DNA from: Cyclospora cayetanensis
Lineage: Eukaryota > Apicomplexa > Conoidasida > Eucoccidiorida > Eimeriidae
Assembly (NCBI RefSeq): GCF_002999335.1
Contig: NW_020312258.1
Coordinates: 496,001 to 560,000, forward strand
DNA: 64,000 nt
Reading direction: 5' to 3'
In this document: piece by piece, positions 1-9,758 of the stretch
How the letters are laid out: each line of letters opens with the position of its first letter
Position numbering within the stretch: position 1 is the first letter of the stretch
Program-made: the position numbers and the translations under genes
Notes under the pieces: model-generated
Seen by the model: only the letters and a program-made list of their open reading frames with translations
What the model was told of the DNA's origin: nothing
Database searches by the model: none

Positions 1-420
1 GAGAGAGATATATAGACAGAGAGAGAGATAGACAGAGAGATAGATAGACAGAGAGATAGACAGAGAGAGAAATAGAGAGAGACATAGACAGGGAGATAGA
101 TAGACAGAGAGATAGAGAGAGACAGAGAGAGAGATAGACAGAAAGAGAGATAGACAGAGAGAGAGATAGACAGAGAGAGATATATAGACAGAGAGAGAGA
201 TAGACAGAGAGAGAGATAGACGGAAAGAGAGATAGACAGAGAGATAGACAGAGAGAGATAGACAGAGAGAGATAGACAGAGAGAAATAGACAGAGAGATA
301 TAGACAGATAGAAAGATATAGACACAGAGAGAGAGATAGACAGAGAGAGAGAGATAGACAGAGAGAGAGAGACATACAGATACAGACAGACAGACATACA
401 GACACAGAGAGACAGAGTGA
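1..420. repeat. GA-rich microsatellite (GAGATAGACA-type)
   Basis: The first 420 bases are an imperfect tandem array built from GAGA and GATAGACA units with occasional ATAT, ending in an ACAGACAGACATAC-like stretch. There is no open frame of note. It opens the repeat-rich left part of the window and may begin before base 1. Confidence 0.9.
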
Positions 421-834
421 GGGGTTACGACAAAGAGACTGAGGCGAACTTACGGCAAGGCAGAAAGCGTCGTACACCCAGGAACTGTTGAATATTTCGT
501 TCACTCTGCAGGTAGCCGCAAGCAAGAAGTCCCCTTAGAGGCAATTGGAGAACTTTGCGTCCTGACACGAAAGGCTTTCCCCCAGAGCCAGCAGCATCCT
601 CGCGCGTATGCCTCCTGTTCTCTTGAAGCAACAGCAAGCTTGCACATCGCTAGGTGTGAAGGAAACACAAAACAGCTTACACAAAGCTGCGAGCCGCAGC
701 AGCGACATCAGGACGACTCAAGATCTCTGCCACCCACCAACCAGCGGAGTCTTTTGCTGCTGGCCTGTGTAGAATGACATGTCCAAAGAAATAGTCGCCA
801 ACACGCATGCAAAAAACGATGCATGCAAAACATA

Positions 835-1080
835 CACACAAAACACACAAATAACACAAAACACACAAAACACACAAATAACACAAAACACCCAAATAAC
901 GCAAAACACACAAAACACACAAATCACGCAAAACACACAAAACACACAAATCACACAAAACGCATAAAACGCATTAAACACACAAAACGCATAAAACACA
1001 CAAAACGCATAAAACACACAAAACACACAAAACACACAAATCACACAAATCACACAAAACACACAAAACACACAAAACAT
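835..1080. repeat. ACACAAA/ACACAAATC minisatellite
   Basis: Tandem units of ACACAAA with variants carrying ATAAC, ATCAC or ACGCATAA. In the CA-rich strand every frame is open and gives Thr/Asn/His/Lys-rich peptides; the other strand gives Cys/Val/Phe peptides. These open frames are a by-product of the repeat. Confidence 0.9.
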
Positions 1081-2204
1081 ACACTTTAGGCTATGAGTAT
1101 TCAATAGAATCCACAATTTTGGCACTGCGGCGCCTACGCAAGGGAGGCCTCCTGTCCGTTAACCCTCTGTGGTAACATGACGTGAAGGGCGAATTAGAGA
1201 CGGAAGGGCAAGAAGCTGCAGGGAAGTCTAAGAAGGGAGTTCTACACGCCTCTTTGAGTGCTCGTTGCGGCCTTAAGAGCAGATGCCACAGCAGCGACAG
1301 AAACAGCAGCAACAGAGGAGAAGCCTCACAGGTAGATAGCGTAGACAAGGAGGTCAGAAATGCTCTTTTGAGCAGCCGGGTTGGTTGAAAGGTAGCTACA
1401 GGCACACGCGGCAGGCAAAAAACAGCAACGGCAACTGCAGAGTCAAAGACGCCACAGAGATAAACACGCCCTCATTCAACAGTGTAGAGAGGGGCGAATG
1501 CTGCACAAGAGAGCAGGCTGCCTAGAGGCACCCAGTAAAAGGCAAATCATGGGGAGAATGTGGTGGAGAGGAAGCAAATAGCGGAAGATGACAGGCAGCA
1601 CAGAAAGAGCAGCGAAGGCAAACAACGGAAGAAGCGCAGAAAGCCTCTTGTCCAAGAGCTAGACAAAAAAGCTGATGGGAAGCTATCCGGAGGCGACATC
1701 GAAGCAGACAAGACGAATAAGCAAGAAGAGACGCATACTCCAGAAGCTGCATGGCTAAGGCGTAGAGGGACTTATGCAACGCCTCTGTCTGCAACAAGCC
1801 TCCAAGAGCAACAGCAAGTGACTCTCTGTTGTCTTCCAGGAACGTCAGCAGCCAACGCCCTGCTTGTTGTTGTAGCTGCGAAGAAAAAAAACTCAAAAAA
1901 AGGCAGACACGCCGTAGAAAGGAGGCTTGCGGCCCACAGAAAAGCAATGTACCGAGTGTACATACACCTCAGCGTCTGCAGAGGCAGCAGACGCAGGCCA
2001 CGAGGAGGGCGAAAGCCACTACGATCACGAAAAAAAAAACGCAACTGCTGCCGCTGCACAGGCAGCGGCAGGCTCCGCTTCTGCGTGTCTTGCTGCTTGC
2101 ACTAAAATGCATGTCTCTATATTTGCATGTACATTCTTGTCTGCAAGGATGTCGTCAAGGAGCTGCTTTGAAAACTCGGCAGCTGCAAAGGTCAGTAGAA
2201 CCAC

Positions 2205-2362
2205 ACACATATACACATCCACATACGCATCCATATGCACACACAAATACACACCCATATACACACATCCATATACACACATCCATATACACACATCCAT
2301 ATACACACATCCATATACACACATCCATATACACATCCATATACACATACAGATACACACCA
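2205..2362. repeat. CATATACACACATC minisatellite
   Basis: A run of roughly 14-base units (CATATACACACATC and shortened forms) repeated about ten times. It produces an open frame rich in His/Thr/Tyr/Ile on plus and a Cys/Met/Val/Tyr one on minus, neither of which resembles a protein. Confidence 0.9.
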
Positions 2363-2931
2363 CAGCGGTCAAAGCCCTAACAGCCTGACTTTGTGGAAAC
2401 ATGCAGCAACATGTGCATCACCACTAAAAAAAATAAAGACAGCAGCAGCCGTACCAAGGTCGAAGGTTCAACAAAGTTGTAGCCGAAGGAACAACGAGGG
2501 TTACACCCACACCACAGAGACAGTCCGCGAAGTGGGGGCACATCAGAAGCCTCTAAAGAGACAACTGAATACAGCCTTACCGGTGAATTGCAGCTGTTGG
2601 CTCTTCATGCCTTCCTTCAGAACCTCAGCCCCCTCAAGGCCTACACGGCGTCTAACAGTTTCCCACCGACCAATCAACAGTATGAGCACTACGCCTGCTG
2701 CAGAGATAGCCGCACATCAACAGAGCATATCAGTGCAATCACGAGCAGGGAAGGGGGGGCGGGGAGCAATCCGACGGCAACAGCAGCAGCAGCAGCGACA
2801 TCGCAAGCTGCATGCAATACTAGAAGGCACTAAACAAAGCGGATGCACTAAATCCTTCAGCCGGAAGCGAAACGCACAAGTAACCCCCTAGCCCCCTCAC
2901 TGCGCATGCACTACCAGGATTATAATACCAG

Positions 2932-4086
2932 CTAGTCAGTGGACTTTGCTTTCTGCCGTTTTATTGCTACATACACGACCAGCCTCAACGAGAGCAGCAG
3001 AGCAGCAGCCGCTGCGAAGGAGCTACCTGCGCCTCCTAGCAGCAGCACAAGCGGCTTCTTTCGGTTGTTGGGAATGCCTTGCTGAATTGCTGCTGCACGC
3101 TGCAGCACATGCGTCAGCTCGTGGTGCAGCTGCTGCAGCTGCCTCCAAGCCACAGCAGCTGCATGGGGTGCTGCTTCAGCTGATACTGCCGAAGGAAACA
3201 CTGCCTGCGTCTCGTGATTTCCATAAGATGCACACTGCTCCCCACCCACAGAGCTTCCATGCGCAGCTTTTGCTGCTGCTGCTGTATCTGCTGCTGCTTC
3301 TGCTGCTGCATCTGCTGCTGCTGCTGTATCTGCTGCTGCTGCTTCTTGCGCGCCAGGGGCTGCTGCAGCAGATCGCCTTGGACGCGGCAGAACGGCCGCC
3401 AGCGCATTTAGCCAACGGTGTCTTCTGCTGCTGTTTGGGGTGTATGCGCATGAAGTGCTCTTATCTGGCTGTCCTACGGAGCGCTGAACAGCACATGCAG
3501 CAGCATCAGGTTCTATAGGCAGAGAAACACTTGCAGCAGGAGCAGATTTGCAGCCTGCAGAGTTGACGCTCTCCGCTGGTATTTCCTGAAGAGGATTTGA
3601 GGGGGTAGACTGCTGCGAAGGAGGCTGCAGCTCTTGCTGATTCTGCAGCTCATGGCCACCACTCCATCGAAAGAGAGAAACGCTGCGTGTATGTTTTAAG
3701 GCTGCTGCAGCGATGCGCATGGTTGGCACTCCTGTAGCTGCCAATGCAGCGGGTGGAGCAGCAAATGGCTGCTGCTGCTGCTGCTGCAGGATCGGCCCCC
3801 CAACAGCAAGTCGTCTCCTCATAGCACAGATTGTGCTGGCAACTCGAAGTGCTGGCTGCTGCAGCCGCTGCTGTTGTTCTTGTTGTTGCTGCTGCTGATT
3901 GGGCTGTCTGCTGCTACGAGCAGCGGCCAAGGCGGAAGACTCGTGGGGTTGCTGCCTCATAGAGGTCGCAGATGCGAGTGTTGTACCGCCTCGAGTTGCT
4001 GCTCTGCATGATGTCACCAGCCGACTCATCGTTGAGCTTCCAGTTACTGCTGCCGCGGGGGCAGCAATTGCAGATGAGCGCCGCAT
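2932..4086 (-). CDS. Hypothetical Gln/Ala-rich protein with C-terminal membrane segment
   Basis: A 384-residue open frame from an ATG with no visible family. The N-terminal half is Ser/Ala/Gln-rich with a (Q)6-E-(Q)3 run near residue 67. The middle has Pro/Ser/Gln text, then Ala-rich blocks with repeated A/D and A/E pairs (about residues 245-275). The C-terminus has a hydrophobic stretch (about residues 347-373: LVLLLGGAGSS followed by Ala/Leu) and a short basic tail, as in a tail-anchored or single-pass membrane protein. The Gln and Ala runs come from CAG/GCA repeats, typical of coccidian homopolymer repeats. The complementary strand is also open over part of this stretch (Leu/Cys-rich), so repeat composition alone could have created the frame. 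The uninterrupted length, non-repeat patches and terminal TM favour a gene. Upstream exons may be missing. Confidence 0.5.
   Translation of the reverse strand: MRRSSAIAAPAAAVTGSSTMSRLVTSCRAATRGGTTLASATSMRQQPHESSALAAARSSRQPNQQQQQQEQQQRLQQPALRVASTICAMRRRLAVGGPILQQQQQQPFAAPPAALAATGVPTMRIAAAALKHTRSVSLFRWSGGHELQNQQELQPPSQQSTPSNPLQEIPAESVNSAGCKSAPAASVSLPIEPDAAACAVQRSVGQPDKSTSCAYTPNSSRRHRWLNALAAVLPRPRRSAAAAPGAQEAAAADTAAAADAAAEAAADTAAAAKAAHGSSVGGEQCASYGNHETQAVFPSAVSAEAAPHAAAVAWRQLQQLHHELTHVLQRAAAIQQGIPNNRKKPLVLLLGGAGSSFAAAAALLLSLRLVVYVAIKRQKAKSTD
3274..3346. repeat. CTG/CAG trinucleotide run
   Basis: Dense CTG (plus) / CAG (minus) repeat with a few TAT and TTC interruptions, inside the Ala-rich part of the minus-strand ORF. 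Similar shorter runs occur at about 3768-3790, 3884-3897, 5578-5605, 6016-6115, 9812-9852 and 11023-11056, and are the main mark of the left third of the window. Confidence 0.9.
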
Positions 4087-5359
4087 GGAGGATTGGATAG
4101 GGGGAAGCCACGGGAGGGACTGGCTCGACAGTTGGGTAGCGGCGGCAGCTGCCGCTGCTACTGAAATTCTGCTGCGCTGCTGCTCTTGCTGGTCGTCTAC
4201 AAGAGCATGATGAAGACTTCCTGCTGCTGCGCATTCGTGAGGAAATTACATCCCCCACCCACGCCTGCTCGCCTCGTTCGGCTCGAGGCACAGGTGTACC
4301 AGTGCCTATATGCGCGAGAGCTTCTGCAGCTACGACCGCCGCACAGAACTCTTCATCACATTAACGCACTCATACCTACAAAGTAACACATTAACGGAAG
4401 GAACCGCATCTTGCTGCTGGTCTAGTCGCTGTGGGGAGGCAGCACCCCCCGGAGGCGCGAGCTGCAGCCGATGGTGCCGCTGCTGGATGTCCATACACTG
4501 CGCTGCGTCGTGTCGTTGCAGCGGCAGCATCGGCTGCAGCAACAACACATGCTAGGAACACCCTTGTGCCGTAACAACTTCCGCGAATTCTCTTTTAGAA
4601 TTCACTTGTCTGTGCTTCCACAAACCCCCCACCGCCGCTTTGTTAGCGCAGCAGCTTCCACAGAGTGAGCACTACCTGGCACAGGGCCGAGCGCTTGCTG
4701 CCAGGGAGGCGAACACTGCATCGTCTTTCTGCGTCTGTCCACAGTGCTAGGACCTGCAGCGGCTGTGCCTGCCGTCGTTTTTTGATGCGTGTTCTTCGTA
4801 ACTCCTCAAGCACCGAGCGTGACTGTGCAGACACCGCACCAGGCGCCTCTCTCTGCAACACCCCCGGCAACGACTCCGAGCGTGGAATGTCTGGCATCGG
4901 CTGCAAGGGGACCCCCTACACACCAGCAGCATCTGCAGCTCCTCAGCAGTGCCACAGGCAGCAAAGCTGTCTTCGCAGACGAAGCGCAGCGGCAGTCGTG
5001 CGAGAGGCGTCTTCGGCAGGAGGCAACTTGCCTCCCTCTCCTTCCGTAGACCATCAGAGACATTGGCGGCTCCCAACGCCGTTCCCCCTTGCGATCTGCG
5101 CATGCAGAAGCAGCACATGCAGCACATGCAGCACATCGCATGCAGCAGGAGCACAGCGCATGCCACCCGCATCGAGCGGCCGCTTTGCACTTCAGTAGGA
5201 ATCACGCGCCCACGATACGCAACAATTTGAGATCCTCTGCCTCCTTCTCCCCCCCCTCCTGGCCTCATTGCACTGTCTGTCTGCCTGCCTGCCTGCACTG
5301 GCAGCTGCCACTGCTGTTGTAGCGGCAAGCAGTGGCGACAGCAGCAGCAACAGCAGCCT
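4087..5359. other. Intergenic stretch, no supportable gene
   Basis: Several overlapping frames are open on both strands because of GC- and CAG-rich composition. One minus frame (about 4643-4906) reads as a basic peptide with an LEELRRTRIKKRRQAQ patch and could be a short exon, but it has no family match. No RNA gene or mobile element was recognised. Confidence 0.4.
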
Positions 5360-7502
5360 TTGCAAATGGAGCCCAGATCCTCTCATGCCCGCTATCCCTG
5401 CGCAGCAGCACCGCCGACGTTTTTGACAGACACGGAGGACGAAGTGTGCTGCAGAAGCAGACGAAGCGTCTCTACAGCTGCAGCATCTCCAGGCAGTCTC
5501 CGCTTCTGGCATCGATTTGCTGCGCTGTGGAAGTCTCCGCTTCACCTCCACAGCGAGGATTTATGTGGCAGCAGCGGCCCAGCAGCAGCAGCTGCTGCTG
5601 CTGCTGGCGAAGGGGCCTTATCCAGCAGACACTCCAGCACCCCACAGCGTGCACTCAGCAGCAGCAGCAGCGAGGAGGAGGACTGTAAACCTTGTTACCA
5701 CAGCGCTTCAAAGCAGCTTCGCCTCAGGGGCAGACGCGACAACGAATCCTTGCGCACCCACAGAGGGGTCCTTAGAAGTCAAAGCAGCAGCATCAGGAGC
5801 AGGAGCAGCAGCAGAGGATGTCGTAAGGGGTCGTTTAGACGGCTACTGCATAAGTTCGCATGGCGACGTGGCGTCTTGCTGGCAGCGGCAAGAGCAGCGT
5901 TAGCCGGCAGCGGCAGCAGAAGGGGAGGTCAAAGCGAAAAGCGATCGCAGTATTTCAAAGGGCGGCGCAGCAGCAGCGCTGCAGAGTTGCCCATTTCCTC
6001 CGCCTGGCTCAGCTTTGGCAGCAGCAGCAGCCGCAGCAGCAGCAGCAACTGCAGCAGCAGCAGCCGCAGCAGCAGTAGCTGCTGCACTAGCATCGGCAGC
6101 AGCTGCTGCAGCAGCGTGTGTGGCGTTGCCAAGGAGCTTGACGGCAGCACAAGTTGCTCCTCGAGAGCGGCTGCAACTAGTGGACAGCAGCAAGAGCACC
6201 AGCTGCAGCGATCCCCTCATCAGTCGTGGCATCTGTGCTCTCTGCTGCGAGGCTTCTACCCAGCAGCGGGAGTGCTTCGAAGTAGCGTGTCTTGTCGCGC
6301 TGGTTCTGAGTCACCAAGAGCACCAGGAACGGAGAGCAGGGGCAGAAACTCCGCCTCCGGTGCGAGGTGTATGATGAACTCGTTGTCGGAAAAAAGGCCT
6401 CAAGAGGCGGAGGCAGGCGCAGCAAGCCGTGTCGTGGGCTGCGATGAAACAACAACAACAACCCCCCCCCCCCTCCCCTTCGTGCCGCTGAATTCTGCAT
6501 GTAAGGAGACGTTCGTGTGGGCGCAGCAGAGGCGGCCAGCGAGGCGGTGTGGCGCTGTGAAAGCCGCCACAGCAGTTGCGACAGCAGTTGCGACAGCAGT
6601 AGCGACAGCAGTAGCAGCCGCCATCCCAGCACTCGCCAGGAGGCTACCTCCGCATCTATGGGGTTTGCTGTGTTTTGGAATTCTCACAGCGCTAGCACCT
6701 GTGGTACTGCTCAAGTCGCTCTCCGGATGTTTGTGTCTCGCGTTGGTGGCATGCATTTGCTGCTTCGTGGTTTCGTTGGGGCAGCAGCAGCTCGAGCTGC
6801 TGCAGCAGGAGGGGTTGCGGAGGTGGGTGCCTCCATCCTGGAGGGTGTTCTTGGAAGAGCGACGGCTGCTCGATGGCGTTCGGGAGGCACTTATGTCTGG
6901 CGCAGCCTCGTTTTACCTTTCTCGAATACTCTGTCTCTCTCTAGGCGAGCCGACCGAGGAGGAGGCTCTTGCCCTCCTGGAAGGCATGAATCCTTCGGTG
7001 TATGCTGTGCTCGCGCAAAGAGGACCCCTCAAGGCACTCCCTCCGGCAGTGCGAGAGGTCTACTATGGCGGCAGTCAGAGACAGCTGCTGCAGCGCGAGT
7101 CGCGGATCGCTGCGCAAAGTCGGCACCAACAAAGTCAGACAGCGGCGGAACAAGACGGGCTGCTGTTACCTCTGGAGCCTCATGCTCCTCTCGAAGAAAT
7201 GTCGACTGCGTCGGTTTCCTTTTCTGCAACTGATCCTCCCTGGGCACGCCTGGCCGTCCCCACGCCGCCTTCGCCTGCTGCGGCGGCAGCGGCAGCAGCA
7301 ACAGTTGCCTTCTACGAGCAGGAGAGAGACAGAACGGAGGTCGAGAGGAAAACAGCCGCCATTGTTACCTCCGTCAGTCGTAGGGTTGGTAAGGCCTGCC
7401 GCTATTCTTGACGGAAGAAACAGCCGCCCGCGCTGCTCAGCTTTCCTATTCGTCGCAATGAGACTATGTGCTGTCGCACGTCGCAAGGAGTTCAAATCAG
7501 CG

Positions 7503-7577
<75 letters not shown>

Positions 7578-8296
7578 TTTTTTGCGCTGAACGCTGCCAC
7601 AGGATCTCGTAAACTTTTGTATCCTGCGGCGATGCCCTTAGTGCTGCACATGCTTCTGGCACGCTTTTTGTTCGGCAGCAAAATGGATGACTGCATGCGA
7701 TCGCTCAAAAAGGTCGCCGAGGGAGCAGTGGCCACGGGCTTTGTTGCCAGCGTCTTGGTGTGCCTCGTTTCGCCTGTACGTAGTTCACCGCTGCCGCTGT
7801 TGCTGCTTGCAAATGCATCTCTGTTTGTGTCGTCGATCCTCATGCAAGTGGCTTCCTTGATAGAGGGATGGCCTCCCCGTACGGCCCCGATGTACGCCTT
7901 CTCTTGCTGCCATGCTTTTCTCAGAACCGCCGCCGTCGCGCTGGCCGTTTCTATGCGATCCCCGCTGTCTTGCTGCTGGTCCTGGTGTACATACACCTTC
8001 TGCAACCAGAAACGACGACGCGGCTACAGCGTCTGATTTCTCTGCTAGTGGTGCAGAAGAAGCCGCAGCCGCCGGTGTTAACAGGCAGCAGCAGCAGCAA
8101 CAGCGACAACGGCTCCAGGCCAGATCGGAGGCACTTGGCGCTTCGGGGATCACTAGAGAGTAATAATCGGCGTGCTGTTGTTGCGGCTCCTTCCGGTGGC
8201 ATCCGCCAAACAGATCCTCATTTGAGGGCGTGCGTCGAGTTGCTGCGTCTGTTTCTTCGGCGGCACTTTGTGCCGCGCATTGCTTCTACGGAGTAA
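5360..8296 (+). CDS. Hypothetical multi-pass membrane protein, low-complexity N-terminus, at least two exons
   Basis: Exon 1 is a long open frame (5360 to about 7388) whose first ~330 residues are Ser/Arg-rich with poly-Ser from CAG-type repeats. From about residue 425 it becomes protein-like: a hydrophobic block (WGLLCFGILTALAPVVLL, then a second TM-like block), a helical part with WRVFLEERRLLDGVREALM, and an Ala-rich tail. A GT donor after base 7388 (phase 1) joins in matching phase to an exon starting at 7603 after a polypyrimidine tract and CAG. The 214-base intron holds the (TG)n run. Exon 2 codes for a hydrophobic region (LVLHMLLARFLFG, then VATGFVASVLVCLVSP and more). The 3' end is unresolved: the same frame stops at 8036, while another frame with a hydrophobic stretch (PAVLLLVLVYIHLL) runs to 8296, so another splice or a different end is possible. 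Start codon uncertain. Family not recognised. Confidence 0.5.
7505..7575. repeat. (TG)n microsatellite inside an intron
   Basis: About 35 uninterrupted TG units between the donor at 7389 and the acceptor ending at 7602. The tract is followed by the T-rich run that serves as polypyrimidine tract. Its length is likely to vary between isolates. Confidence 0.95.
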
Positions 8297-9758
8297 GCGC
8301 TGTGCACTTCAGCCTTGGTAGTAGGAAGCAAGTCCGTTGGAGTTGCCGCAAAAACCTTTTGCGCGAAAGCCCGAGCGATCGAGCAGGGTTCCGCTTGAAA
8401 GCAGCTGCAGCGAGGGGTATTCAGATCGTAGAGCAACAGACGGTACTGCCAAGTCGGCATCCGTTTGGCAGTAAAATCATGCCGCGTAAGACTTGATGCT
8501 TGTCGCCCTCGTAGGGTATAGGATTTAGGGTTCGCTTTGCTGGCCGACATGTCGCAACGCAATATTTACATGGCTCTTTGAAAAGCGTTTGAATGCGTGC
8601 ATTTGAAATTGCGAAACTACACTATATATGGCACTCGCGGACCACAATTTGACGGCCCAGTGCAGCCAACTGAGTCTAGCGAGGAGTTGCACGCAGTTTC
8701 CACTCACATGGATCAGCTGCCTCTGCGACTGTCGTGCTGGGGAAGCAGCTGGACGGGCTCTCGTGTCTCTCTAGAACCCTTGGCGGAGAGGTATTACCTG
8801 CTTCTTTTTTTGGCAAATAGCCCTCAGTGGGCAGCGGGGACTGCGCGTGCATGATGGCGCAGCCCGCATCACTTTCCGGCAACAAGGCGTGGGGGAGCGG
8901 GGGCTAGGTGTATGTACACTCTGGTGTCTTAGCACGTGTCGCCGAGGCAGCCTCATTTTGCACTAGTCGCCTTGGGCCGATGCATGGGGGTTCTCTCACC
9001 GACATGCCGCATGAACGGGATTCGCGTCTTTTGTTCAGATCTTGCACATAATGCGTTTTTGCTCGAAAGCATCACTGTAATGTGCATGTACACGCATCCA
9101 GAATCACAGGGGTATACTCTGCAGCCGCTGTTTTCGTTCGCAAAACGCCGGCGAATGCGTCCACCGTTCGTAGAGCTACAGGAAAACTGCAGGATGTCTG
9201 AGAGCATGTATCTGCTATCCATGTCATGATGTTTGTCTAGAGGCTTTAATCGGTTTAGGCTGTGCCTTGCATAAAACTCCTTTGCATGGCTTCTTGGATA
9301 GAAAGCACCCGTTCATGCAGTGTAGCACCAGCTGCCATGAAACGGGAGGAGCAACCGAGTACCGCCACGCGTGCCACTGTGTCAGGTCCTGTGGCTCTCT
9401 CCCTTCATTTCTTAGCGCAAAGTAGAAGAAATGCACATTCCAAGATGTATTTTGCAAGGGCTTGAAAATTGAAATCGATCTGCCGTCCACCAAAGTGACC
9501 TGGGAAGCCCTTCGCCACTGGCCAACCCGCGCATACCACACGGATCGGGGGTGGGGCCCCCAATATGTTTGAGCTTCAAACCAAAGTATCCCCGAATATT
9601 CCATAGTGTATGCTTTCCAAGCCACCCTAGGAGCTGCTGATCCAGTGCCCTTTGTTAGCAGCTATGCCATATCCAATACGCCCTCCTCCCCAAGTCCAGC
9701 GGTAGCAAGTCTCTGCCGCCCCCCCTCGGACGGTCCTCTTGATGAAACCCACGCGGCG
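8297..9758. other. Intergenic stretch
   Basis: No gene could be supported. Short frames (for example 8953-9222 minus, 8936-9229 plus) lack family features. The segment upstream of 9759 is open in the frame of the next gene from at least 9606 but begins there with GTG, so the DIS3L2-like protein may start earlier or have an unseen 5' exon. Confidence 0.5.

Larger units (their letters stand above)
421..2931. other. Repeat-rich stretch without a supportable gene
   Basis: Open frames occur on both strands (for example about 1560-2105 and 1829-2380 on plus), but their translations are Lys/Arg/Ser-rich or follow the simple repeats, overlap one another in several frames, and show no domain. Two minisatellites (about 835-1080 and 2205-2360) lie here. 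I read this as intergenic repeat-rich DNA; an unrecognised species-specific exon cannot be excluded. Confidence 0.5.

Noticed and set aside
1..420. Possible telomeric or subtelomeric array
   Set aside because: The units are GATAGACA/GAGA, not the TTTAGGG-type repeat expected for coccidian telomeres.
835..1089. Open frames across the ACACAAA repeat on both strands
   Set aside because: They exist because the repeat contains no stops in any frame of the CA-rich strand; the peptides are pure repeat and have no start context or domain.
2946..3518. 190-residue Leu/Ala/Cys-rich plus-strand frame
   Set aside because: Complement of the Gln/Ala-rich minus ORF over CTG repeats; the minus frame is longer and ends in a credible TM segment.
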